This document shows, in pieces, positions 20,079 to 28,888 of a stretch of 64,000 nt of DNA; position 1 is the stretch's first letter; each line of letters begins with the position of its first letter. The notes under the pieces were generated by a model that made no database searches, had not been told where the DNA came from, and saw only the letters and a program-made list of their open reading frames with translations. This DNA comes from Rouxiella badensis (GTDB taxonomy: Bacteria; Pseudomonadota; Gammaproteobacteria; Enterobacterales; Enterobacteriaceae), in assembly GCF_002093665.1 (NCBI RefSeq), contig NZ_MRWE01000027.1:1-64000 (forward strand). Reading direction: 5' to 3'. The position numbers and the translations under genes are program-made.

Positions 20079-21239
20079 ATGAGTACTGTAGCACTGATCC
20101 CACAGAGTAAACTCCCGGCGTTAGGCACCAATATTTTCTCGCAGATGAGTGCGCTGGCGCAAAAACACAACGCTATCAACCTGTCTCAGGGTTTTCCCGA
20201 TTTTGATGGGCCAGAGTACCTGCGTCAACGCCTGAGCGTGCACGTGGCGGAAGGCTCGAACCAGTACGCGCCAATGACCGGCACCGCCGCATTGCGTAAC
20301 GCTATTGTCGATAAAACCGAGCAGGCCTACGGCTACCGTCCTGACGCCGAAACGGACATCACCATTACCTCTGGCGCAACCGAGGCCCTGTACATCGCGA
20401 TAACAGCACTGGTATCGCCGGGTGATGAAGTGATCAGCTTTGATCCAAGCTATGACTGTTACGCACCCGCCGTTCAGCTGGCAGGCGGCGTGAGCAAGCG
20501 TATCCAGCTTCTGCCGCCAGAGTTTAGGGTCGATTGGTCAAAGCTTGCCGACCAGATTACCGACCGCACCAAAGTCATCATCATTAATACTCCACACAAC
20601 CCGACCGCTACCGCCTGGAGCGAACAAGACGTCGAGCGCCTGTGGCAGATAGTCGCCGAGCGCAATATTTTCGTAATAAGCGATGAAGTCTATGAGCACA
20701 TCTGCTTCGCCCAAGACGGCCACGCCAGCGTATTGCGCCACCCCCAGTTGCGCCAGCGCGCCATCACCGTGTCGTCCTTCGGCAAGACCTTCCACATGAC
20801 CGGTTGGCGCGTGGGCTATTGCCAGGCGCCGGCGGCCATTAGCGCCGAGCTGCGCAAGATTCACCAGTTCCTGACCTTCGCCATCACCACGCCGGTACAG
20901 CTTGCCTTAGCGGACATGCTGCGCGAGCACCCAGAACACTGGCAGGCGCTGCCAGAGTTTTATCAGGCCAAACGCGACCGTCTGGCACAGGGGCTGGCAA
21001 AAAGCCGCCTCAAGGTATTGCCAAGCGAAGGCACCTATTTCCTGCTGGTCGATTACAGTGAAGTCTCTGATTTGGATGACGTTGCATTCTGTCAGTGGTT
21101 GGTTGAACATGTGGGTGTGGCTGCAATACCGCTTTCGGTATTCTGCGCCGATCCTTTCCCACATAAACTGATCCGCCTGTGCTTCGCCAAGAAAGAAGCC
21201 ACGCTGGACGCCGCTGCGGAGCGCCTGTGTCAACTTTAA
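20079..21239 (+). CDS. mtnE: Methionine aminotransferase (YbdL/MtnE type)
   Basis: A PLP-dependent class I aminotransferase that makes methionine from 4-methylthio-2-oxobutanoate, the last salvage step; glutamine is the likely donor in this family. The 386 residues equal E. coli YbdL. PLP motifs seen are NTPHNPTATAW, SDEVYEHICF and SSFGKTFHMTGWRVG with the Schiff-base Lys. The next gene, yafV, starts inside its last codons. Confidence 0.93.
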   Translation: MSTVALIPQSKLPALGTNIFSQMSALAQKHNAINLSQGFPDFDGPEYLRQRLSVHVAEGSNQYAPMTGTAALRNAIVDKTEQAYGYRPDAETDITITSGATEALYIAITALVSPGDEVISFDPSYDCYAPAVQLAGGVSKRIQLLPPEFRVDWSKLADQITDRTKVIIINTPHNPTATAWSEQDVERLWQIVAERNIFVISDEVYEHICFAQDGHASVLRHPQLRQRAITVSSFGKTFHMTGWRVGYCQAPAAISAELRKIHQFLTFAITTPVQLALADMLREHPEHWQALPEFYQAKRDRLAQGLAKSRLKVLPSEGTYFLLVDYSEVSDLDDVAFCQWLVEHVGVAAIPLSVFCADPFPHKLIRLCFAKKEATLDAAAERLCQL

Positions 21240-22000
21240 AACTGTCGGTATTACAACAGCCGCTGGTCTGGCTAGACGGTGAAGCCAACCTGAGCCATTT
21301 TGACTCACTGCTGGGGCCGTTGATTAATCGTGACCTGATTATCCTGCCGGAAATGTTCACCACCGGTTTTGCGATGCAGGCTCCCGAGCGCGCTCTGCCT
21401 GAATCTCGCGTCGTCGAGTGGCTGCACAAGTGGGCGCGCAATCTGAACGCCATGATAGGTGGCAGCGTTGCGTTGTCTACGCCGAAGGGCGCGGTGAACC
21501 GTTTTCTGCTGGTCGAGCCGCAGGGTAAGGTGCATTTCTACGATAAGCGGCACCTGTTCCGCATGGCGGGTGAGCACAATTATTACGTCGCGGGCACACG
21601 TCGCGAAGTGGTCGAATGGCGCGGATGGCGCATTCTTCCGCAGGTGTGTTACGACCTGCGATTCCCGGTATGGTCACGCAATACTCAGGATTATGACCTG
21701 GCGCTTTACGTCGCCAACTGGCCTGCACGCCGTACGCATCACTGGCAGGCGCTGCTGACCGCCCGCGCCATCGAGAATCAGGCTTACGTCGCAGGCTGCA
21801 ACCGCGTCGGCGACGATGATAATGGCCATCACTACAGCGGTGACAGCCTGATTATCAGTCCTCAGGGTGAAGAGCTGGCCCGTGCTGAACCCGGTGCAGC
21901 GATGATAATTGAAGCCGAACTGTCTCTGGAGGCGCTTCAGGAATATCGCGAAGCTTTCCCGGCATGGCTCGACGCCGACAGCTTCCTGCGTCACGACTAA
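21227..22000 (+). CDS. yafV: Omega-amidase (nitrilase superfamily)
   Basis: YafV-type enzymes hydrolyse alpha-ketoglutaramate, the product of glutamine transamination. I set the start at the GTG at 21227, which overlaps the mtnE stop by 13 bases and gives 257 residues (256 in E. coli). The Glu-Lys-Cys triad is seen in ILPEMFTTGF, YDKRHLFRM and QVCYDLRFPVW. The overlap with mtnE couples it to methionine salvage. Confidence 0.94.
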   Translation: MSTLKLSVLQQPLVWLDGEANLSHFDSLLGPLINRDLIILPEMFTTGFAMQAPERALPESRVVEWLHKWARNLNAMIGGSVALSTPKGAVNRFLLVEPQGKVHFYDKRHLFRMAGEHNYYVAGTRREVVEWRGWRILPQVCYDLRFPVWSRNTQDYDLALYVANWPARRTHHWQALLTARAIENQAYVAGCNRVGDDDNGHHYSGDSLIISPQGEELARAEPGAAMIIEAELSLEALQEYREAFPAWLDADSFLRHD

Positions 22001-22008
22001 CGGCCTTA

Positions 22009-22038
22009 GCTCTGTGGGAGTTCAGGCTCTCACAGAGC
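22009..22038 (+). terminator. Hairpin after yafV
   Basis: GCTCTGTGGGAG (22009-22020) pairs with CTCTCACAGAGC (22027-22038), with one G-T pair, nine bases past the yafV stop. No T run follows, so termination is not certain. Confidence 0.5.
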
Positions 22039-22072
22039 CATTAATGTAAACTCATATCACTGTACCGATAGC

Positions 22073-22088
22073 TGGTGCAATTCTTGCA
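22073..22088 (+). promoter_or_regulatory. Candidate sigma-54 promoter of the CTP synthase-like gene
   Basis: TGGTGC-AATTC-TTGCA has the invariant GG and GC spaced by ten bases and a perfect -12 TTGCA; the -24 half matches four of six positions of TGGCAC. It lies 41 bases before the start codon. I found no clear NtrC site upstream. Confidence 0.5.
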
Positions 22089-22128
22089 TCCAGTCTCCCC
22101 TGCTAAAACATCTGACAGAGGGTAACTG

Positions 22129-23418
22129 ATGACTATCACGTTTATTGCACACTCCACGCCTGAACCTGTTTATTACGGTGCGCTGGCCGCGATACTTGCT
22201 GAGTTGCGCGCGTTGCCGCTGTGTCACCTGCCGGTCAGATTCGACAACCAGCGTTTCATTAATTCTCGCCAGTACATTTCCCCACAGGGGCAGCAGATTA
22301 CCAGTGGCTTACTCTGGCTGGAACGCTTGACGGGTCGCGGAGCGGGTGCAGAATTTGAGTTAGAATCGCTGATAAATCGGGCAGTTAAGGAGGATATCGT
22401 CGTTCCATTGAATCAGCCTTTGTCCTCCCCTTGCTATGCACAAATGATCCGGACGATCGCCGAAAAAGGGATCGCTATCGAGTCCCTGCAGGTGGTCAAA
22501 AACCAGGATCGCTATCAGCTTGAAGACTGCGAAAACGGCAAAATTCGCAGCAACGGCTGGACCCGCGATCGCTTCGGGCGTTGGGTATTAGGCGCAGTCA
22601 CTCAGCCGGTGATGCGTGCCGGAAATCAACTCAGACTCGCCGTTTTGGGCGATGCAGCCGAGCACCGCGACAGCTATCCGGCGATGCTCGCTGCACTGGG
22701 AGACGCCGCCGATGCACTGGCAATGAACATTGAGATTGTCTTCATTCCCCCGACGCTGGTCGGCAGCCAGCTCGACAGCACGCTCTATGACGTCGATGGT
22801 ACGTTGCTGCCTGGCCTCAGCGTTCAGGGTGCCGAGAACATTAACGCCAACACCCTAAGCCAGCTCACCGTCGCGAAATGGGCTATGGACAACCAGACGC
22901 CGGTGCTGGGCATTAACAGCGGCATGCACATGATGGTCACCGCGCTGGGGCAGAAGGTGCTCGGCGAAGAAACGGTTGCCATGCCCGGCCCGTCTTCACT
23001 CAGAGCGCTACAGTCAATCCTGCCGCTGGAGAAGGAGCCGGTGCGCAGGGGCAATCACAGGGTGCTGTTCCAATCTGGCAGCAGGATGGCGAAGATGATG
23101 GGAAGAGAGGCGCAGATTCGCTACAACCAGCGCTGGCGGCTGAGTCCAAAATTGCTCGACCGACTTTCTTGCACAGGATTGCAGGTGACCGGTACCGATG
23201 AGTCGGGCCTGTCGGCGGAATGCATCGAGCTGGACGACCACCCGTTTTTCGTTGGCGTACAGGGGAATCCCGAGTTGCAGTCACGCCGTGAGCGCCCCCA
23301 TCCTCTGTTGATGGCATTTCTACAGCAAGTGCGCCAATGCAACAGAGAACGGGAGATAAGCCACGATGCGTTAACTAAGAGTGTGCGGTTAAAGCATCCG
23401 TATTTCTTAATGGGTTGA
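22129..23418 (+). CDS. Degenerate CTP synthase-like protein, catalytic residues lost
   Basis: The 429-residue protein aligns by eye with CTP synthase over most of its length. The C-terminal class I amidotransferase part runs from about residue 168 (LRLAVLGDAAEHRDSYPAM) to 400. The N-terminal 70 residues resemble the start of the synthetase domain (LAAIL, then SPQGQQITSG where CTP synthase has SPxQHGEVFVT). The P-loop is absent and the synthetase domain much shortened. The glutaminase nucleophile loop GICLG reads GINSG (Cys to Asn263), and the catalytic HPE reads NPE (His to Asn380), so neither activity is expected. The frame is intact with SD GAGGG, so it is not a decaying pseudogene. A binding or regulatory role is inference only. 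Its 3' end overlaps the convergent hpxP by 44 bases. Confidence 0.8.
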   Translation: MTITFIAHSTPEPVYYGALAAILAELRALPLCHLPVRFDNQRFINSRQYISPQGQQITSGLLWLERLTGRGAGAEFELESLINRAVKEDIVVPLNQPLSSPCYAQMIRTIAEKGIAIESLQVVKNQDRYQLEDCENGKIRSNGWTRDRFGRWVLGAVTQPVMRAGNQLRLAVLGDAAEHRDSYPAMLAALGDAADALAMNIEIVFIPPTLVGSQLDSTLYDVDGTLLPGLSVQGAENINANTLSQLTVAKWAMDNQTPVLGINSGMHMMVTALGQKVLGEETVAMPGPSSLRALQSILPLEKEPVRRGNHRVLFQSGSRMAKMMGREAQIRYNQRWRLSPKLLDRLSCTGLQVTGTDESGLSAECIELDDHPFFVGVQGNPELQSRRERPHPLLMAFLQQVRQCNREREISHDALTKSVRLKHPYFLMG

Positions 23419-24718
23419 ACAGCGCATTCAGGGTCACCGCTGCCAGGCAGGCAGCGCTGATCCCCGAGTGCAGCAACGTTTGTACCCAGCCCGGGAAGTG
23501 ATCGTAAAAGCTCGGCATCACGATAGGGATCATCCCGAAGGCTATCGACGTCGCCACCACCACCAGATTCATATTGTCCTTATATTCCACCTTCGACAGG
23601 GTACGGATGCCGCTGGCGGCTACCGATCCAAACAGCACTACGCCCGCCCCACCGAGTACTGGCGAAGGGATCGACGCGACAACGGTGCCCAGGCTCGGCA
23701 ACAGCCCGAGTGCGATAAGAATAACGCCCCCCGCCGCCACCACGAAACGGCTCTTCACGCCGGTTAACGCCACCAGGCCGATGTTCTGCGCAAAAGAACT
23801 CTGTGGAAATGAATTGAACACCGGCGACAGCGCGCTGCTCAGCATATCGGCGCGCAGCCCTTTGGCGATGCGTTTGGAATCGACCGGAGAACCGACTATC
23901 TCGCCAACGGCCACTAAACCGGCGGTAGTTTCAGTCAGCAATACCAGTACAATCAACAGCATCGACAAAATCGCGGCCACGTTAAACGTCGGCAAACCAT
24001 AGGCAAACGGCGAGGGTAACGCCAGCGTCAAGCTATGCCCCAGCGTCGAGAAATGGGTTTTGCCGAGAAAAATCGCTACCACGGTCGAGAGTAACATCGC
24101 CATCAGTACCGAAATGCGTCCGATAGTCTGGCTGCCAAAACGGTTGAGCAGCAGGATAATCGCCAGGGTAAAGGCCGCCAGCCCAATGTTGCCGGTTGAG
24201 CCCCAATCTGCTGCATGGGCATTACCGCCCATTGCCCAGCGCACCGCGACCGGCATCAGCGACAGTCCAATCACCGTCACCACCGTTCCGGTAACCACCG
24301 GTGGGAAGAAACGAATAATCTGCGCGAAATACGGCGCAATTATCAGGCCAATCAGCGAAGAAACGATAACGGCACCAAACACTTCCGGTAACCCGCCCCC
24401 TCCGGTGACAATGGTCACCATGGTAGAAACACCGGCAAATGACACCCCCTGCACCAGCGGCAGACGTGCGCCAAAGCCAGGAATACCCAACGTTTGCAGC
24501 AACGTCGCCATCCCGCTCACAAACAGCGCGGCGGTGATAAGCATGCCTATTTGCGTCGCCCCCAGACCGGCTGCACTGCCGATGATAAGCGGCGGCGCAA
24601 TGATACCGCCGTACATGGTCAGAATATGCTGTAGGCCGTAGGCAAAGGTTTTTCCCAGTGGCAAACGCGCGTCTTCCGGCGCGGCCGCTGAGACGGTCGG
24701 TTTGGAAACGTTATTCAT
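23375..24718 (-). CDS. hpxP: Xanthine/uric acid permease (NCS2 family)
   Basis: A nucleobase:cation symporter of the NCS2 (xanthine/uracil permease) family with 447 residues and 12-14 membrane segments. The family motif region QNIGLVALTGVKSRFV and the N-terminal QHILTMYGG are present. As the last gene of the leftward hpx operon it probably imports urate or xanthine; the exact substrate cannot be read. It follows hpxT by 18 bases and its 3' end overlaps the convergent CTP synthase-like gene. Confidence 0.88.
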   Translation of the reverse strand: MNNVSKPTVSAAAPEDARLPLGKTFAYGLQHILTMYGGIIAPPLIIGSAAGLGATQIGMLITAALFVSGMATLLQTLGIPGFGARLPLVQGVSFAGVSTMVTIVTGGGGLPEVFGAVIVSSLIGLIIAPYFAQIIRFFPPVVTGTVVTVIGLSLMPVAVRWAMGGNAHAADWGSTGNIGLAAFTLAIILLLNRFGSQTIGRISVLMAMLLSTVVAIFLGKTHFSTLGHSLTLALPSPFAYGLPTFNVAAILSMLLIVLVLLTETTAGLVAVGEIVGSPVDSKRIAKGLRADMLSSALSPVFNSFPQSSFAQNIGLVALTGVKSRFVVAAGGVILIALGLLPSLGTVVASIPSPVLGGAGVVLFGSVAASGIRTLSKVEYKDNMNLVVVATSIAFGMIPIVMPSFYDHFPGWVQTLLHSGISAACLAAVTLNALFNPLRNTDALTAHS

Positions 24719-24736
24719 TTTGGCAACTCCCGGCGG

Positions 24737-25072
24737 TCAGCTCCCGCGATAAGTTGAATAAGAATACGGGCTGAGGAGGATAGGCAGATGGTAGTGCGCC
24801 TGCTCGGCCGAAATAATGAAGTCAACAATCGCCAGGTTGTACAGCGTCTCACGCCCGTTGGCGAAGAAATACGCGCCCACGTCGGCATAGAGTCGGTAGT
24901 TCCCTGCCTCGACGCCCTCAGGGGTTAAGCCCGCCGCACGACCGTCCGCGTCGGTCGCCGTCTCATTGATTTTTAACGCCTGCTGACCGTCGATTTTTTC
25001 CAACCACACCCGCACGTTCGCGGCGGGTTTACCTAATGAAGTATCCAGAATATGGGTCGTTATCTTGGTCAT
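24737..25072 (-). CDS. hpxT: 5-hydroxyisourate hydrolase
   Basis: This transthyretin-like enzyme opens 5-hydroxyisourate to OHCU. The 111 residues have the N-terminal THILDTSLGKPA and the C-terminal signature YSYSTYRGS. There is no signal peptide, so it is cytosolic, unlike the periplasmic HiuH of E. coli. Its ATG overlaps the hpxQ stop by one base (TGATG). Confidence 0.95.
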   Translation of the reverse strand: MTKITTHILDTSLGKPAANVRVWLEKIDGQQALKINETATDADGRAAGLTPEGVEAGNYRLYADVGAYFFANGRETLYNLAIVDFIISAEQAHYHLPILLSPYSYSTYRGS

Positions 25073-25563
25073 CAGTTAAATAACTCCTTAAAGCGCAGCA
25101 GGGTTATCTGCTGTAATTGTTCAGCCGTCTCTTTCAGCTCCTGCTCATCGTTATTCTTTAAACGACGATGCAGATGCGCGAGAATTTCGTCCGGTGTTCT
25201 GCCTTTGGCACGGATCAGAAAAACGCGGTTAAAGCGTTGTTCATATTGCTGATTGCCTTCCAGCAGTGCCTGCGTGGTCTGTTGTTCGAGGCCCAAAGAG
25301 GCCTGCTCGGCGCGCGACAGCGCCGCCTCTTTGCTGTCGCCCTGCAAGCGTTCGCCGATGCGCGGATGCTGGGCCAACGCGCTGCTGATAGCCTCTGCCT
25401 GCCAGCCGTGACTCGCCTGGGTGGCAAAACTCACCGCCTCATCGACGGTGTGAAACGGTCGTGCGTCAGTCACTGCATTCACCCACTGCGGGATACTCAC
25501 GCAGGGGGTCAGCGCTTCACGCGCTGCGTGCGCCGACAGTGCATTAAATTGCTCTAAGGTCAT
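25072..25563 (-). CDS. hpxQ: OHCU decarboxylase
   Basis: It decarboxylates 2-oxo-4-hydroxy-4-carboxy-5-ureidoimidazoline to (S)-allantoin. The start at 25563 (MTLEQFNALS) is chosen over an upstream TTG because it fits the family N-terminus, giving 163 residues. The catalytic His is in AQHPRIGE, and RFNRVFLIRAKGRTPDEILAH is the family C-terminal motif. It is translationally coupled to hpxT. Confidence 0.94.
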   Translation of the reverse strand: MTLEQFNALSAHAAREALTPCVSIPQWVNAVTDARPFHTVDEAVSFATQASHGWQAEAISSALAQHPRIGERLQGDSKEAALSRAEQASLGLEQQTTQALLEGNQQYEQRFNRVFLIRAKGRTPDEILAHLHRRLKNNDEQELKETAEQLQQITLLRFKELFN

Positions 25564-25591
25564 CTTCAGTCCCTGATTAATTGCTGATTTT

Positions 25592-26848
25592 TTACTGAGC
25601 AAAACCTAAAACCGTGTCGATATACGCCTGCGTCGCATAGGCTACGTCTTCCACGGTCACCGATTCGTCGGGATGATGGCTGATACCGTCTTTACAACGA
25701 ACAAACAGCATCGCGACCGGCCAGCGTTCGGCAATTGCGATGGCGTCATGCCCCGCACCGCTCGGCAGCAGCATCGACTGCCCCTGCAATGCCTCAACGC
25801 TCTGCGCCAAACGCTGCTGTAACGCAGGGTCGCAGGCGGTGGCCTGAATACCGTAGAACTGCTCGGCGTCAAAGCGCAGACCGCGTCGGGCAGCAATCTC
25901 ATTGGCCTTGCCCAGCAGATCAGCAAGCAGCACGCCGAGCGCGTTATCTTCAGGACCGCGCACGTCGAGCGACAGTCTGACCTCGCCCGGAATAACGTTA
26001 ACCGCTCCCGGAAAACTCTCTATCTTTCCAACGGTTGCCACCAGATTATCGCCACGTGCAGCGGTCATCGTTTCGATGGCGACCATCCATTCGGCAGCGG
26101 CAGCCAAGGCGTCCTGACGGTGCCCCATCGGCACGGTTCCGGCGTGGCCGGCGTGGCCGACGAAGCCGCAGTTAAGACGACGAGCGCCGTTGATCGCCGT
26201 CACGACGCCCAACGGCAAATCAGCAGACTGCAGGCAAGGACCCTGCTCGATGTGCAGCTCGAGGTAGGCACAGAAATCGTTAACGTCGCGCTGCGCCGCC
26301 AGAATATCGGCTGGATTCAGCCCGAGGCCGAGCATAGCTTCGGCCACGGAAATGCCGTGTGCGTCAGTGCGTTGCAGCCAGTCCTGCGGCCAGGTGCCGG
26401 TCAAACCCCGGCTGCCAAGCAGCGTGATGCCAAAACGGGTACCTTCTTCATCGGCGAAACCGACAATCTCTACCGCCATCGGCAGGCGGATCCCTTGTGA
26501 ATGCAGATGAGCCACGACTTCGATAGCGGTTAATACGCCGAGTGGGCCGTCGTAGCGCCCCGCATTACGCACGCTGTCGAGATGGGAACCGAGCAGCAGC
26601 GCTGGCGCCTGCGGGTCAAGACCTTCATAGCGGCCACAGATATTGCCGACGCTGTCCTGCCAGGTCGTCATCCCCACTGCCGCCATCCATTCGCCCACCA
26701 GACGGTTGGCCTGAATATGCTGTGCGGAGAGGTAAACCCGGGTCAGTTCGCCCGGTGTTTCACTCAGTTCTGCGAGTCTATCGCAGCGCGCCATCACTCT
26801 GAGCGCCGCCTGCTCTGCCTCTGTACTCAATGGGATGGCTGCTATCAT
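25592..26848 (-). CDS. hpxK: Allantoate amidohydrolase
   Basis: An M20-family hydrolase that breaks allantoate down towards ureidoglycine with release of ammonia. The start at 26848 overlaps the hpxJ stop by one base (TAATG), giving 418 residues. Metal and substrate motifs are LGSHLDSVRNAGRYDGPLG, FADEEGTRFG, HIEQGP and SGAGHDAI. It belongs to the AllC/HyuC group; the operon supports allantoate rather than a carbamoyl amino acid as substrate. Confidence 0.92.
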   Translation of the reverse strand: MIAAIPLSTEAEQAALRVMARCDRLAELSETPGELTRVYLSAQHIQANRLVGEWMAAVGMTTWQDSVGNICGRYEGLDPQAPALLLGSHLDSVRNAGRYDGPLGVLTAIEVVAHLHSQGIRLPMAVEIVGFADEEGTRFGITLLGSRGLTGTWPQDWLQRTDAHGISVAEAMLGLGLNPADILAAQRDVNDFCAYLELHIEQGPCLQSADLPLGVVTAINGARRLNCGFVGHAGHAGTVPMGHRQDALAAAAEWMVAIETMTAARGDNLVATVGKIESFPGAVNVIPGEVRLSLDVRGPEDNALGVLLADLLGKANEIAARRGLRFDAEQFYGIQATACDPALQQRLAQSVEALQGQSMLLPSGAGHDAIAIAERWPVAMLFVRCKDGISHHPDESVTVEDVAYATQAYIDTVLGFAQ

Positions 26849-28104
26849 TACTGGCCTCCTACCACACCGTTTGTCACGGCGGCATAGTGGTCCCATGCGG
26901 CCTGAGAACCGGCACCGTATTTCGACGCGAAACCCAGACGATTTAGTACCGCCTCGAGCGCCACCAGCGTTTGCATCACACAGTCTTTGCGAGCGTTGTA
27001 GCCCATGGTGCCAATGCGCCAGATTTTGCCGCTCAGCGGGCCAAACGAGGTGCCTATCTCGATACCAAAATCGAGAAGCATGGTCTGACGCACCTGCTCA
27101 CCGTGCACGCCCGGCGGAATAACGACGCCAAGCACGTTGTTCATGCGGTGGTTTAGGTCGCCGAACACTTCCAGTCCCATGCCTTGAATACCGGCCAGCA
27201 GCGCGTCGCCGTGCAGCTTGTGACGAGCGATGGTGTTGTCCAGACCTTCTTCCAGAATGACGCGAGCACATTCGCGGGCAGCAAACAGCATGCTGGTCGC
27301 TTCGGTGTGGTGGTTGAGGCGCTCAGGTCCCCAGTAGTCCATGATCATGCCGAGATCGAAATAGTTGGAGTAGATCATCTCTTCGTCACCGTCGGCGTGG
27401 TCGGCGGTGCGGATCCCTTCTTCGATACATTTACGGCGGCGGATCTGTTCTTCAAATTTCGGGCTGATAGTCACTGGCGAGCTGCCGGATGGGCCACCGA
27501 GGCATTTTTGCAGACCCGCAGACACCGCATCGAGGCCCCAGGCGTCGGTTTCAAGCACGTTGCCGGCAAAGGATGCCGTTGCATCGCAGTAGAACAGTAC
27601 GCCGTGGCGACGGCAGATGTCGCCCAGCTGTTCCAGCGGTTGCAGCATGGTGGTCGAGGTATCACCCTGTACGGTCAGCAGCCAGCGCGGTTTGACCGAC
27701 TTGACGGCGTCTTCAACCTGTTGTGGATCAAAGACTTCACCCCACGGCACTTCGATGGTGTGCACCTCGGCGCGACAGCGGCGGGCAATTTCGCACAGCA
27801 GATGACCAAAGCGACCAAATACCGGCACCAACACCTTGTCGCCCGGACGAATGCCCGACAGCAGCACGGCTTCAATACCGGCACGCGAGGTACCGTCGAT
27901 CAGGAAGGTCCACTGATTGCGGGTCTTATATACCGCGCGGTACAGCGCCATGACTTCATTCATGTAGCCGGTCATCGCCGGATCGTACTGGCCGATGAGC
28001 TGGCTCGACATCGCGCGCAGCACGCGCGGATCGGCGTTGATTGGGCCTGGGCCCATCAGCAGACGGTTAGGCGGGTTGATTTGACCGAAGGTTGAGATGT
28101 CCAA
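26848..28104 (-). CDS. hpxJ: Ureidoglycine/alanine-glyoxylate-type aminotransferase
   Basis: A PLP-dependent class V aminotransferase of the PucG type, 418 residues. The PLP Lys is in SAGLQKCLGGPSG; GPGPINADPRVLRAMS is the conserved N-terminal glyoxylate/phosphate loop. In PucG the reaction transfers the amino group of (S)-ureidoglycine to glyoxylate, giving oxalurate and glycine. That product matches the hpxWXYZ oxalurate genes nearby. Its gene is coupled to hpxK. Confidence 0.9.
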   Translation of the reverse strand: MDISTFGQINPPNRLLMGPGPINADPRVLRAMSSQLIGQYDPAMTGYMNEVMALYRAVYKTRNQWTFLIDGTSRAGIEAVLLSGIRPGDKVLVPVFGRFGHLLCEIARRCRAEVHTIEVPWGEVFDPQQVEDAVKSVKPRWLLTVQGDTSTTMLQPLEQLGDICRRHGVLFYCDATASFAGNVLETDAWGLDAVSAGLQKCLGGPSGSSPVTISPKFEEQIRRRKCIEEGIRTADHADGDEEMIYSNYFDLGMIMDYWGPERLNHHTEATSMLFAARECARVILEEGLDNTIARHKLHGDALLAGIQGMGLEVFGDLNHRMNNVLGVVIPPGVHGEQVRQTMLLDFGIEIGTSFGPLSGKIWRIGTMGYNARKDCVMQTLVALEAVLNRLGFASKYGAGSQAAWDHYAAVTNGVVGGQ

Positions 28105-28132
28105 GATAATTATCCTTTTTAATCAATGACTT

Positions 28133-28888
28133 TTAGACTACTGCCGGGGTTTCGTTGAGTCCACGCACCGACGCGATAAACTGTTTGAATTCTGGCGTTT
28201 GCGGATTGGCGAACAGTGCGCGACTCTCACCCTGCTCCCACACGGTGCCCTGGTGCATAAACACCACCCGATCACCGACCTCACGCGCGAAGTTCATTTC
28301 GTGTGTCACCAACACCAGCGTCATCCCTTCTGCCGCCAGCTGTTCCAACACTTTCAATACTTCCCCGACCAGCTCGGGATCGAGGGCAGACGTGATTTCG
28401 TCACACAGTAAAACTTTTGGATTCATCGCCAGCGCACGGGCAATGGCGACGCGCTGCTGTTGGCCACCGGACAGGTTGGCGGGATAGTAATCTACGCGAT
28501 CTGCCAGTCCGACTTTACTCAGCATCTGAATCGCCAGCTCGCGACATTCGGCGGCGCTTTTACCCAACACGCGGCGCGGTGCGAGCATAACGTTTTCCAG
28601 CGCGGTCATATGTGGGAACAGGTTGAAGTTCTGAAACACCATGCCAACCGAACGGCTAATTTCACGCGCCTGAGAGTCGCGGTTGGTGATGGTCATGCCG
28701 CCCAGCTTGATGCTCCCTTCCTGATAGGCTTCAAGACCGTTCATACAGCGCAGCAGCGTACTTTTGCCCGAACCGCTGCGGCCGATGATGCAGATAACTT
28801 CTCCACCTTCGATATCCAGATCCACGCCTTTCAGTACATGGTTCTGACCATAATATTTTTGAACCTGATTAATGGTGATCAGCGGCAT
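28133..28888 (-). CDS. hpxI: ABC transporter ATP-binding protein (polar amino acid type)
   Basis: A 251-residue ABC ATPase of the polar amino acid family. Walker A is GRSGSGKST, the signature LSGGQQQR, Walker B VLLCDEITSALDP and the switch VTHEM. The start overlaps the upstream permease gene by one base. In the hpx operon it probably energises uptake of a purine-catabolism intermediate. Confidence 0.9.
   Translation of the reverse strand: MPLITINQVQKYYGQNHVLKGVDLDIEGGEVICIIGRSGSGKSTLLRCMNGLEAYQEGSIKLGGMTITNRDSQAREISRSVGMVFQNFNLFPHMTALENVMLAPRRVLGKSAAECRELAIQMLSKVGLADRVDYYPANLSGGQQQRVAIARALAMNPKVLLCDEITSALDPELVGEVLKVLEQLAAEGMTLVLVTHEMNFAREVGDRVVFMHQGTVWEQGESRALFANPQTPEFKQFIASVRGLNETPAVV

Noticed and set aside
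27184-28095. A 303-codon plus-strand frame antisense to hpxJ
   Set aside because: hpxJ is a clear PLP aminotransferase in an operon with overlapping genes; the opposite frame has low-complexity composition typical of a shadow.
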